Shown here: piece after piece, positions 8,001 through 15,783 of the stretch | Numbering within the stretch: the first letter of the stretch is position 1 | Layout of the letters: each line of letters starts with the position of its first letter | Assembly: GCF_003096595.1 (NCBI RefSeq) | Contig: NZ_QEKO01000007.1 | Coordinates: 1-64,000, forward strand | Direction of reading: 5' to 3' | Source of the DNA: Pusillimonas noertemannii | GTDB lineage: Bacteria > Pseudomonadota > Gammaproteobacteria > Burkholderiales > Burkholderiaceae_B | DNA length: 64,000 nucleotides | The notes under the pieces: generated by a model | What the model saw: the letters and a program-made list of their open reading frames with translations, nothing else | Database searches by the model: none | What the model was told of the DNA's origin: nothing | Made by a program: the position numbers and the translations under genes

Positions 8001-8243
8001 CCTTAGACACCCAGAGGAGCGATGCGGGGAAGTATTTTGGGCGACGTTGAGCGAGCCGAGCACCCTGACGTTTTTGGGGATGCAAGCCCGCAACTGTTCG
8101 AGCAACACGGGTGCGGGCCACCGGCCCGCAGTTGCGAGTTTTGCGGGCGCCCCAAAAATGATAGGGTGCGAGGGCAGCCGGCGAAGCCGGCCGAAGCTCT
8201 CCGGCGTCCAAAATACGGCCCCGCAGCACGCCGGCTTAAAGAC
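8001..8243. repeat. Long imperfect palindrome: two inverted copies of a repeat element
   Basis: In the 463-base gap between the convergent fdhA and aminotransferase genes, two arms of about 95-115 bases face each other. Shared blocks in arm 1 order are GCGGGG (8025 region), GTATTTTGG (8032), GAGC, GAGCACCCT, TTTTTGGGG and CGCAACTG (8089-8096). Arm 2 carries their reverse complements in mirror order, from CAGTTGCG (8129-8136) through CCCCAAAAA and AGGGTGCGA to CCAAAATAC and CCCCGC (8208-8223). Arm 2 has about 15 extra bases around a GCCGGCGAAGCCGGC hairpin. The outer flanks carry a TTTGCTCTA direct repeat (7895-7903, 8283-8291) that may be chance. No protein is encoded. It resembles a dispersed intergenic repeat inserted as an inverted pair. 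Confidence 0.65.
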
Positions 8244-8288
8244 CCAAATACAGACAGGCCCCAACTCTAAAGCATTTTCCGATTTGCT

Positions 8289-9422
8289 CTAGGCAGGGGT
8301 GATCCGCTCCAGCGCCTTGGCCAGATTGTTTACGCTGCGGTCCACATCGCGCAGCTTGTCCAGGCCGAACAGGCCCAGCCGGAAGGTCTTGAAGCCCGGA
8401 GGCTCGTCGCATTGCAGGGGCACGCCGGCCGCGGCCTGGATGCCCGCCTCGGCAAACTTGCGGGCCGAGTGGATGCCGTCGTCCGTGGTGTAGCTTACTA
8501 CCACCCCCGGGGCCTCGAAACCGGGTGCGGCAACGCTCTTGAAACCTTTTTCGCGCAGCAGCGCGCGCACCCGGGCGCCCAGTTCGAACTGCGCCTCGCG
8601 CAAGGCGTCGAAGCCTTCGGACTCGGCCTCGGCCATGGCGTCGCGCAGCACCGTGAGCGAGTCGGTGGGCATGGTGGCATGGTAGCCGAAGCCGCCCTGC
8701 TCATATGCCTGCATGATGCCCAGCCATTTGCGCAGGTCGCTGGCAAAGCTGGTGCTGGTGGTTTGTTCGATGCGCTCGAGCGCAGTGGCGGACAGCATGA
8801 CCAGGCCGCAGCAGGCGGAACCCGTCCAGCCCTTTTGCGGCGCGCTGATCAGGATGTCGACGCCGGTGTCGCGCATATCGACCCAGAGGGTTCCGGACGC
8901 GATGCAATCGAGCACGAACAGGGCGCCCACGGCGTGGGCCGCATCAGCCACGCGGCGCAGATAGTCGTCGGGCAGCAAGATGCCCGAGGCGGTTTCGACG
9001 TGCGCGGCAAATACCAGGTCGGGCTTCTGGCGCGCGATGGCCTGGACGACCTCTTCGATGGGGGGCGGCTGGTAGGCCGCTTGTTCGCCCGCCTCGATGG
9101 GCCGGGCCTTGAGGACGATTTCTTCGGCGGGAATGGAGCCGGCCTGGAAGATTTGCGTCCAGCGGTAGCTGAACCAGCCATTGCGTATGACCAGGCAGCG
9201 CTTGCCGGTGGCAAACTGCCGGGCCACGGCTTCCATGCCGAAGGTGCCGCTGCCCGGCACCACGATGGCGGCCTGTGCGCCGTACACCTGCTTGAGCGTG
9301 CGGGAGATGTCCTTCATGACGCCCTGGAAGGCGCTGGACATGTGGTTGAGCGCGCGATCGGTATAGACCACCGAATATTCGAGAAGTCCGTCGGGATCGA
9401 CGTCGGGCAGCAGGCCGGGCAT
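8289..9422 (-). CDS. Class V aminotransferase (alanine/serine-glyoxylate type)
   Basis: A 377-residue PLP enzyme of the alanine-glyoxylate / serine-pyruvate / 2-aminoethylphosphonate aminotransferase family. The PLP lysine is Lys197 in SAPQKGWTG. Asp172 in FVLDCIASG is the residue that contacts the pyridine nitrogen, and PGSGTFGMEA (residues 56-65) forms the phosphate-binding loop. The ATG at 9422 is chosen because GGAG lies six bases before it. It is last in the galB-C-D-hydrolase-dehydrogenase run. Such an enzyme is not part of the known gallate route, which is one reason to suspect a nitrogen-containing substrate. The amino donor and acceptor cannot be told from sequence. Confidence 0.8.
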   Translation of the reverse strand: MPGLLPDVDPDGLLEYSVVYTDRALNHMSSAFQGVMKDISRTLKQVYGAQAAIVVPGSGTFGMEAVARQFATGKRCLVIRNGWFSYRWTQIFQAGSIPAEEIVLKARPIEAGEQAAYQPPPIEEVVQAIARQKPDLVFAAHVETASGILLPDDYLRRVADAAHAVGALFVLDCIASGTLWVDMRDTGVDILISAPQKGWTGSACCGLVMLSATALERIEQTTSTSFASDLRKWLGIMQAYEQGGFGYHATMPTDSLTVLRDAMAEAESEGFDALREAQFELGARVRALLREKGFKSVAAPGFEAPGVVVSYTTDDGIHSARKFAEAGIQAAAGVPLQCDEPPGFKTFRLGLFGLDKLRDVDRSVNNLAKALERITPA

Positions 9423-9513
9423 ATGCGTCTCCACGTTTTCCGCCCTGATGGCGGCGGATCGATTGCTTATTGTAGGCCAGGAGGGAGCTTAGGGCCTGTT
9501 AACACTAAAGGCT

Positions 9514-10422
9514 CTAATCCTTCTTGAGCTGATCGACCAGCTCTTGCCATACGAAATCGCGCTGTGTGTCGTAGGCCAGGCCTGCGGCCTGCATGGCGTC
9601 GACCAGGGCATCCTGGCTCTGGGCCGTGGCCTGCGCCATCAGGGGCGTAACGTCGACGTCCTGCAGGGTTTCCATGACCTCGCGCATCTCGGCGGCGCGC
9701 CGGCGGCCGTGTTCGGCCACGCGGCTGATCAGGTAGTGAGGCAGGTTTTCCGTCCAGCCCATGCCGGGAAAGGTTTCGTTCAGCGAGGCCAGCACCGCCT
9801 CTTCGGCGCCGTAGCGGCGCGCCGCCGTCATGCATTCGACGGTCAGTGCCTCGAGGCCCTTGATCATCACGCTGCGGCACATCTTGATGGCCGAGGCCAC
9901 GCCCACCTGGGTGGAGACGGCCTTGGTCCGCAGACCGAGCTCGTTCAGGCTGCCCGACAGCGCCTGCGCGTGTTCGCCCCCAAGCAGCATGGGCACTTTC
10001 AGCCCATAGGGCGGCACCGGCGCCATCACGGCCGATTCAATATAAAAACCGCCGGCCGCCTCGATGGCGTCGCGATCGGCATGCTTGGTGGCCGGCGACA
10101 CCGAGTTGATGTCGAGGAAATACTGGCCGGCGTGCAGGCACTGGGCGGCATCGACGGCCGCCTGGGCCGCCGAACTGGCCGTAACGGCCGAGATGACCAG
10201 GTCGGCATCCTGCACCGCGGCCGCCAGGCTGGCATGCAGGCTGACGCCGGCCTGCTGGGCGCGTGCCTCGAGCCCCGGACGGTGCTCGGCGTCATGCACC
10301 TTGATGTCGTAGGCGCCGACTGTTGCACCCGCCTCGGCCAGGCCCTGGCCCAGCAGGAACCCGGCTTCGCCAAAGCCCACCAGGGCGATGGTGTTCAGGA
10401 GGGGAGCGGTTGCTTGGTTCAT
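9514..10422 (-). CDS. NAD(P)-dependent dehydrogenase, 6-phosphogluconate-like with DUF1932
   Basis: A 302-residue protein with an N-terminal Rossmann fold (VGFGEAG, glycines 16, 18 and 21) and a helical C-terminal DUF1932 domain. The segment QVGVASAIKMCRSVMIKG holds the lysine used for catalysis in beta-hydroxyacid dehydrogenases. The true substrates of DUF1932 enzymes are mostly unknown. It lies 34 bp behind the alpha/beta hydrolase in the gal operon. The operon lacks recognisable LigC and LigI, so this dehydrogenase and the hydrolase are the natural candidates for equivalent oxidation and hydrolysis steps. That is inference. Confidence 0.75.
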   Translation of the reverse strand: MNQATAPLLNTIALVGFGEAGFLLGQGLAEAGATVGAYDIKVHDAEHRPGLEARAQQAGVSLHASLAAAVQDADLVISAVTASSAAQAAVDAAQCLHAGQYFLDINSVSPATKHADRDAIEAAGGFYIESAVMAPVPPYGLKVPMLLGGEHAQALSGSLNELGLRTKAVSTQVGVASAIKMCRSVMIKGLEALTVECMTAARRYGAEEAVLASLNETFPGMGWTENLPHYLISRVAEHGRRRAAEMREVMETLQDVDVTPLMAQATAQSQDALVDAMQAAGLAYDTQRDFVWQELVDQLKKD

Positions 10423-10456
10423 AGTCTTTCTCGCAAGGCGGTCGTGGGCGGGGTGT

Positions 10457-11179
10457 TCAGCGGTCGAGCCAATCGGCCAGCACGGCCGTTACCTCATCGG
10501 GCCTTTCCATGGTGGACATGTGGCCGCTTTCTTCTATGGCCACCAGGGTGGCGTAGGGTGCCGGTATCAGGCTGCTTATGGTTTCGTGAAGCGCGTAGGT
10601 GCTCCAGGCGTCCTGGCGGCCGCAAATGACATAGGTGGGACAGGCCAGCGAGCGCAGCACCGGCTCGGCGTCGGGCCGGGCCAGCAGCGCCCTGATCTGG
10701 GCCTCGAACTGCTGCGGCGTGCGCCGCTCGATCATGTCCAGTATCTCTTCGAACAAGGGCGTGTCCAGCTGGCTGGGATGCACCATGCCCGGCGCCCAGA
10801 GCGTCTTGCCCATTTCGCGCATGCCGTGTTCGCGGGCGAACTGCAGCAGCGACATGCGCTTGGCCTCTTCCTGCCGGCCCGCCTCGCCCCCGTCCAGGGG
10901 CGCATAGCCCGTGTCCAGCAGCGCCAGCCGGCGCACGCGCTGCGGAGCCTGGCGCACGATCTCGACGGCCACCCGGCCGCCCATGGAATGGCCCGCCAGC
11001 GAAAAGGTGTCGTAGGGCGCGTCGCGCAGCACCTTGGCCGCCATGGCCGGCAAAGAATCGATGTCGTGGTATTCGGCAACGAAAGACTCGGCCCGCGGGG
11101 CGAGGCCGCTTTGCTGGTGCTTCCACACCGCCGCATCGCACATCAGGCCGGGAAGAAAAACGATTTGTTCTGTTGTCAT
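10457..11179 (-). CDS. Alpha/beta hydrolase of unknown substrate
   Basis: A 240-residue alpha/beta hydrolase. Triad members are Ser65 in GHSMGGR, an Asp in ICGRQDAWS and the His in IEESGHMSTMERP near the C-terminus, and LPGLMCDAAVW supplies the oxyanion loop. Relatives hydrolyse esters, lactones or C-C bonds of ring-cleavage products. The ATG at 11179 (MTTEQIV) is preferred over 11206 because AAGG lies just upstream. It is encoded between galD and the DUF1932 dehydrogenase with short gaps, so it is probably co-transcribed. Confidence 0.8.
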   Translation of the reverse strand: MTTEQIVFLPGLMCDAAVWKHQQSGLAPRAESFVAEYHDIDSLPAMAAKVLRDAPYDTFSLAGHSMGGRVAVEIVRQAPQRVRRLALLDTGYAPLDGGEAGRQEEAKRMSLLQFAREHGMREMGKTLWAPGMVHPSQLDTPLFEEILDMIERRTPQQFEAQIRALLARPDAEPVLRSLACPTYVICGRQDAWSTYALHETISSLIPAPYATLVAIEESGHMSTMERPDEVTAVLADWLDR

Positions 11180-11236
11180 GCCTTTTTCCAGTCGGGCCGT
11201 TGACATCGGAAAGGCCGCCGCATGGGCCTTTCCGCG

Positions 11237-12334
11237 TCAACCGGCCTTGGGGTTCCAAATACGCGCGGGCACGTGGACGTGGCCGTCGAACAGCCACCGG
11301 GCCGTGCGTATCAGGGCCGCGCTGGTGATGGTGACGGCATCGGCCTCGCGGCAAAGATGCATCTGGGTGCTGAGTTCGCCGCTGGGGTGCTCGATGCCCA
11401 GCACAGGGCTGTCGCCCGGCGGCAGCTGCGCCACGTCCTCGCACACGCTGCCCGGCAGCACTGCGGCCGAGGCGGCGCTGACCGCCCCAAGCACGCCGAT
11501 GGAGGCATGGCACACATGGGGAATGAAGCTGCGCGTATTGAGCGCGCCGCCCTCACGGGGTGGCGAAACCAGGCACATCTTGGGCACGGTGCGCTGGGCG
11601 ACGTCGCCCAGGTTCATCATGGGACCGGCCGCAAGACGTATGGCCTCGATGCGGGCCTTGAGCGCTTCGTCGGCATCGAGCTGCTCGCGGCTTTCATACC
11701 CCGTGCAGCCCAGGTCCCGGGCGCGCAACACCACGGTGGGCATGCCGTTGTCGATGAGGGTGGCCTCGATACCGTCGATGACGTCGCGCACATTGCCGGT
11801 GGGCAGCAGGGCGCCGCAGGAGGAGCCCGCCGTGTCCTTGAATTCGAGCGGGATGGCCGCGGCCGTTCCGGGCACGCCGTCGATGCGCTGGTCGCCCTCA
11901 TATTCGACCCGCCCCGCGGGCGTGGAGACCGTGGCTATGGCCACCTGCCCGGTATTGACCATGTGGATGGCGACGCGGGTGGTTTCGCCCTGGGCCGGGA
12001 CCAGGCCCAGCTCGATCGCGAACGGGCCGACGCCGGCCAGCATATTGCCGCAGTTCTGACCGTAGTCGACCCGCGCCTCGTCGACCAGCACCTGGGCGAA
12101 GAGATAGTCGACGTCGGCGTCGTCGCGCGTGGGCGGCGACACGATGGCAACCTTGCTGGTAAGCGAATCAGCGCCGCCGATGCCGTCGATCTGCCTGGAA
12201 TCGGGCGAGCCCATGACCGACAGCAGCACGCTATCGCGCAAGGCGGGGTCGGCGGGCAGGTCAGAAGCCAGGAAGTAGGCGCCCTTGGACGTGCCGCCGC
12301 GCATCTGCACGCAGGGGATACGGGTTTGCATCAT
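11237..12334 (-). CDS. galD: 4-oxalomesaconate tautomerase (PrpF family)
   Basis: A 365-residue PrpF/DUF453 protein with two diaminopimelate-epimerase-like lobes. The N-terminal signature [15 protein letters not shown] and the [17 protein letters not shown] and YGQNCGNM segments match GalD/LigU. These isomerise keto and enol forms of 4-oxalomesaconate. It overlaps galC by four bases (12331-12334), so translation is coupled. The neighbouring aldolase and PIG-L hydratase make this assignment firmer than homology to PrpF (aconitate isomerase) alone. Confidence 0.87.
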   Translation of the reverse strand: MMQTRIPCVQMRGGTSKGAYFLASDLPADPALRDSVLLSVMGSPDSRQIDGIGGADSLTSKVAIVSPPTRDDADVDYLFAQVLVDEARVDYGQNCGNMLAGVGPFAIELGLVPAQGETTRVAIHMVNTGQVAIATVSTPAGRVEYEGDQRIDGVPGTAAAIPLEFKDTAGSSCGALLPTGNVRDVIDGIEATLIDNGMPTVVLRARDLGCTGYESREQLDADEALKARIEAIRLAAGPMMNLGDVAQRTVPKMCLVSPPREGGALNTRSFIPHVCHASIGVLGAVSAASAAVLPGSVCEDVAQLPPGDSPVLGIEHPSGELSTQMHLCREADAVTITSAALIRTARWLFDGHVHVPARIWNPKAG

Positions 12335-13035
12335 TTGCCTTGGAGTTCGTCCAGCGAGTCGACATAGCGCAGGCCCTTGGCCTCGAGCTTTTCGCGCATC
12401 TTATAGTAGTCAAGGCCCAGCGCGCCCGAGGCGAGCGTCTTGCGGGTAACGGCCTCTTTGTCGAGGCGGGCCTGCGAGGCCTGCGCCACCTGGGCCACAT
12501 TGGCCAACGGCACCACCACCACGCCGTCGTCGTCGGCCACGATGACGTCGCCCGGATTGACGATCTGCTGCGCGCACACCACGGGCACATTGACCGAACC
12601 CAGGGTTTCTTTCACAGTGCCCTGGGCCGACACGGCCCGCGACCACACGGGAAAGCCCATTTCCTTCAGCGCCTTGACGTCGCGGCAGCCCGCGTCGATG
12701 ACCAGGCCGCGCACGCCGCGGGCGGCAAGCGAGGTGGCCAGCAGTTCGCCGAAATAGCCGTCGAGGCATTCAGAAGTGGGCGCGACCACCAGCACGTCGC
12801 CTTCGCGGCACTGCTCGACCGCCACATGCAGCATCCAGTTGTCGGAAGGCGGCACCAGCGCGGTGACGGCGGAGCCCGCAATGGCCGCGCCCTGCCAGAT
12901 GGGACGCATATAGGGCGCCAGCAGGCCCAGGCGGCTTTGCGCTTCGTGCACCGTGGCGGCGCCCGCTTCTTGCAGGATGGCGACGTGGGCCGCGTCGGCG
13001 CGCGGAATGTTTTGAACGACGACGCCCCGGATCAT
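12331..13035 (-). CDS. galC: 4-carboxy-4-hydroxy-2-oxoadipate aldolase
   Basis: A 234-residue member of the RraA-like class II aldolases (LigK/GalC). It carries the pyruvate- and metal-binding stretch [24 protein letters not shown]. The basic residues of the family and [10 protein letters not shown] near residue 165 are also present. It splits 4-carboxy-4-hydroxy-2-oxoadipate into pyruvate and oxaloacetate and can also decarboxylate oxaloacetate. Its start overlaps the galB stop by four bases (ATGA at 13032-13035) and its end overlaps galD by four, so galB-galC-galD form a tightly coupled unit. Confidence 0.9.
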   Translation of the reverse strand: MIRGVVVQNIPRADAAHVAILQEAGAATVHEAQSRLGLLAPYMRPIWQGAAIAGSAVTALVPPSDNWMLHVAVEQCREGDVLVVAPTSECLDGYFGELLATSLAARGVRGLVIDAGCRDVKALKEMGFPVWSRAVSAQGTVKETLGSVNVPVVCAQQIVNPGDVIVADDDGVVVVPLANVAQVAQASQARLDKEAVTRKTLASGALGLDYYKMREKLEAKGLRYVDSLDELQGK

Positions 13036-13778
13036 GACAGGTCTCCCACGACGGCCGGGGTCAGGCGCATATAGCCCTCGGCGTACTCGATGTTGCGCGC
13101 GGCGGTGATGCCGATGTTGCGCTTGGCCTGCACGCCGCGCTGCTGGGCAACGCGCGTGTAGTAGGCCCAAAGGTGTTCCTGGCCCGCCATGCATTCGATG
13201 GCCTGGCGCTTGATGTCCCAGACGTCGGTGATATCGAGGAAGGTGTTGGGCACCCATTCGCACTGTTCGGTCTGATGAGGCTCGAAGGCATATACCGGCG
13301 GGGCGCCGACGATCTTCTGGCCGGGGTTGTGGCCTTCGGCCTGGGCGATGACGCGGGCCTCTTGGGCCACGTGCATGGCCAGCGGATGGTCGAAGTTGTA
13401 GGGATCCTTGACAGAATGGCTGAGCACGAATGCCGGCTGCACGTCGCGGTACACATCCACCAAGCGGAACAGCGCCTCGTCGCTGACGCGCATGGGGTAG
13501 TCGCCCAGGTCGAAGAATTCGATTTCGGCGCCCAATATGTCAGCGGCCTTCTGTGCCTCTTCGCGGCGGGCCGCCTTGACTTTCTCGAGCGTCATCTCGC
13601 CCTTGCGCCACAGCTTGGCCGATTCGCCCCGCTCGCCGAAAGACAGACAGACGACTTTCATGCGATAGCCCTGGCGCACGTGGGTGGCGATGGCGCCGGC
13701 CGAGCGCCAGACGAAATCGGCCGAATGCGCGCTGATGACCAGCCCGGCGCGGGGAGTGGACTCTGTGCTTGCGTTCAT
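13032..13778 (-). CDS. galB: 4-oxalomesaconate hydratase, PIG-L/LmbE fold
   Basis: A 248-residue LmbE/PIG-L-fold zinc protein of the GalB type described in Pseudomonas putida, which is unrelated to the amidohydrolase LigJ. The AHxAD motif ([14 protein letters not shown], near residue 17) and the later FDHPLAMH histidines form the metal site. It adds water to 4-oxalomesaconate to give 4-carboxy-4-hydroxy-2-oxoadipate. The ATG at 13778 follows AGGA. It is the first gene of the gal operon, 113 bases behind the LysR gene; a 14-bp palindrome sits in that gap. Confidence 0.87.
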   Translation of the reverse strand: MNASTESTPRAGLVISAHSADFVWRSAGAIATHVRQGYRMKVVCLSFGERGESAKLWRKGEMTLEKVKAARREEAQKAADILGAEIEFFDLGDYPMRVSDEALFRLVDVYRDVQPAFVLSHSVKDPYNFDHPLAMHVAQEARVIAQAEGHNPGQKIVGAPPVYAFEPHQTEQCEWVPNTFLDITDVWDIKRQAIECMAGQEHLWAYYTRVAQQRGVQAKRNIGITAARNIEYAEGYMRLTPAVVGDLS

Positions 13779-13871
13779 GGAGGTTCCTGTAAGGGTGTTA
13801 TGACTGAATATTGAGCTGCTCGCCTGCGCCCAGTGTGTCAAAACCCGCTCTCGAGCACCAGTGACATCGCG

Positions 13872-13885
13872 TGCCTAGCTAGGCA
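13872..13885. promoter_or_regulatory. 14-bp perfect palindrome ahead of galB
   Basis: TGCCTAGCTAGGCA lies in the 113-base gap between the LysR stop and the galB start. It has no loop, so it reads as an operator rather than a terminator. No regulator can be assigned; it does not resemble the ATATCGA sites in front of the RidA gene. Confidence 0.4.
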
Positions 13886-13891
13886 TTTTAC

Positions 13892-15151
13892 TTATAGGTC
13901 TTCTTGGGCCAACAATCGGATCTCGTCCATGAACATGCGCAGCGCCGACCCGGGATCGGCGTCGGCCCGCATTGTCAGGCCGATTTGCCGCTCGGTTTCG
14001 TGAATCTGAAGCGGCACGACAGCAAGCAGCCCTGCCGATACGCCTCGCACTATCTGCCGGCGCGACAACAGGGCGAGGCGGTCGCTGTCCATCAGCAGGG
14101 CCTGCACGACCACCGCACTATTGGCTTCGAGCAACCCACGCGGCGCAGCCACGCCCTCGGCCGCGAAGGCGCGCTCGAAAGCCTCTCTCGCCGGCGTCCC
14201 CGACAGAGGCGCGATCCACGGCGCAGCCTCCAGTTCGCGCAAGCCGCACGGCGGCTCGTCCAGCAGCGGATGGCCCCGCCGCGCCACGACGCAAAGCGTG
14301 TCGGTGAACAAGGTTTCCTGGACAATTTCGGGCCCGGCCGCCCAAGGACGCAAGGCGCCCACGATGACGTCCACGTCGGCATGCAGCAGCTGGTTCAGCA
14401 AGGCATCGTAAGTGCCGTCGACGATGGTGACGTGCAGGTCCCGGTGCCGCGAAAGCACGCGGTCGACGGCGCGCGGCACCAGCACGCCCGCCGACAGGGG
14501 CAGCGACCCCACCACAATGCGCCCCCGCATCCGGCCGCGCAGGGCGCCCAGGTCTTCGTGCGCGTGGCGCAGCTCGTCCATGGCCAGCTTGGCACGCCGC
14601 AACACCGCTTCACCGCTTTCGGTCAGCCGCATGCCGCGCGAAGAGCGCTGGAACAGTCTTGTCCCCAGCATGTGCTCGACCTGCCGCAAGGCCTGGTTCA
14701 CCGCCGGCTGGCTTACGCCCAGGCGCCGCGCGGCCGCCGATTCGCCGCGGCTTTCGCAAAACGCGATGTAGGTTTGAAGATGGCGATGAGAACAGGCGCC
14801 CGAGAAACGTCCGCGCCCAAACTCGAGCCTGCGGGCCGCTTCATCAGCAAGGCGGGCCGCCTCGGTTTCGGCAAGCTCGAGCTGGGCCATGGCACGGCTT
14901 GCACGATGGGCCAGCAGCCGGCCCTCGGCGGTGGCCAGCATGCCGCGGGCCCCGCGGTCGAATATGGTTAACCCCAAGCTCGATTCCAGTTGGCGTATGG
15001 CGCGCGCAATGGCAGACTGTGACAATGGCAGCGCTTCGCTCGCCCGCGCGGTGCTGCCTGCCCGGCATACCGCCAGCACGCATCGCAGCTGCTTCAGGTG
15101 GGGCGCCAAAGACTGCGCCTCCAGCTTGCCCCCTTCGTCGGACGCCGCCAC
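13892..15151 (-). CDS. LysR-type regulator with two tandem HTH domains
   Basis: A 419-residue protein against about 300 for ordinary LysR regulators. The extra length is a second DNA-binding domain. Residues about 17-90 carry one HTH (LPLSQSAIARAIRQLESSLG, with FDRGARGM as the wing). Residues about 120-195 carry another (LGVSQPAVNQALRQVEHMLG, with FQRSSRGM). Both have the linker-helix pattern. A normal LysR effector-binding domain (about 210-419) follows. The start is GTG at 15151 with AGAGG upstream. It is divergent from the RidA/cupin pair, reads in the same direction as galBCD, and faces an array of ATATCGA repeats. It probably controls both flanks. Confidence 0.88.
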   Translation of the reverse strand: MAASDEGGKLEAQSLAPHLKQLRCVLAVCRAGSTARASEALPLSQSAIARAIRQLESSLGLTIFDRGARGMLATAEGRLLAHRASRAMAQLELAETEAARLADEAARRLEFGRGRFSGACSHRHLQTYIAFCESRGESAAARRLGVSQPAVNQALRQVEHMLGTRLFQRSSRGMRLTESGEAVLRRAKLAMDELRHAHEDLGALRGRMRGRIVVGSLPLSAGVLVPRAVDRVLSRHRDLHVTIVDGTYDALLNQLLHADVDVIVGALRPWAAGPEIVQETLFTDTLCVVARRGHPLLDEPPCGLRELEAAPWIAPLSGTPAREAFERAFAAEGVAAPRGLLEANSAVVVQALLMDSDRLALLSRRQIVRGVSAGLLAVVPLQIHETERQIGLTMRADADPGSALRMFMDEIRLLAQEDL

Positions 15152-15243
15152 AAATGGCCTCTTTCAAGCAGGTATCAGAAGGCCCGATTGTACCGGCCGC
15201 CCTGTGGAACGGACATGGACAAGGGTGGGGTTCTGGGCTACAT

Positions 15244-15311
15244 TCGAAATATCGATTTTCCATATAAAATCGATATAACGACAAAATTTGGTATTGATGT
15301 CGAAATATCGA
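15244..15311. promoter_or_regulatory. Operator array: ATATCGATTTT inverted repeat plus repeated TCGAAATATCGA
   Basis: Between the tandem-HTH LysR gene and the RidA gene, ATATCGATTTT (15249-15259) and AAAATCGATAT (15266-15276) form a perfect 11-bp inverted repeat around CCATAT. The 12-base word TCGAAATATCGA occurs at 15244-15255 and again at 15300-15311, 56 bases apart. The second copy ends 22 bases before the RidA start codon. Multiple ATATCGA half-sites suit a regulator with two HTH domains per subunit. Confidence 0.65.
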
Positions 15312-15333
15312 CCGCCACGCAAAAGGACGCTCC

Positions 15334-15738
15334 ATGCCTAAAGTCATTGTTCATAGCCAGGCCGCCCCAACCACCGGCTTTACCGACAAGAACACCCCTT
15401 CGCCCCTGGCGCAAGCCATACGCGCGGGCGATTTCCTGTACGTGTCCGGCCAGGGGCCCCTCGACCCCGCCACCAAAGAGGTCGTCTCCGACGACATCCG
15501 CAAGCAAACCCAGCAAGTGCTCGGCAATCTCAGGGCCGTGCTCGAGGCGGGCGGCGCCACCATGGCCAATGTGGTGAACATGCGCGTGTGCCTGCGCAAC
15601 GTGTCCGACTTCCCCGCCTTCAACGAAGAATTCCGCGAATTCATGCAAGGCGAAAAGACCACCCGCACCTGCACCGGCGGCACCCCGCACCGCCAGGGCG
15701 TGCTGGTCGAAGTCGATTGCGTCGCCTACCTGGGCTGA
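15334..15738 (+). CDS. RidA-family enamine/imine deaminase (possible aminomuconate-type deaminase)
   Basis: A 134-residue YjgF/RidA protein. The conserved core includes YVSGQGPLD, the trimer-forming middle strand and VEVDCVAYLG at the end. TTRTCTGG places the arginine near the position that binds the substrate carboxylate. Family members hydrolyse reactive enamines; some (NbaF/AmnD type) deaminate 2-aminomuconate or its semialdehyde. It is first in a two-gene operon with a ring-cleaving cupin, divergent from the LysR gene. I infer that it deaminates the cupin's amino-containing ring-cleavage product. General stress-type RidA activity is the alternative. Confidence 0.82.
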   Translation: MPKVIVHSQAAPTTGFTDKNTPSPLAQAIRAGDFLYVSGQGPLDPATKEVVSDDIRKQTQQVLGNLRAVLEAGGATMANVVNMRVCLRNVSDFPAFNEEFREFMQGEKTTRTCTGGTPHRQGVLVEVDCVAYLG

Positions 15739-15783
15739 TTACCCGCCGCCTGGCAACACTCATTCCTTTAGAGAAGAGACACC

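Noticed and set aside
7895-8291. TTTGCTCTA direct repeats as target-site duplication of a mobile element
   Set aside because: Nine bases at 7895-7903 and 8283-8291 match, but they are not at the ends of the palindrome and one includes a stop codon; chance cannot be excluded.
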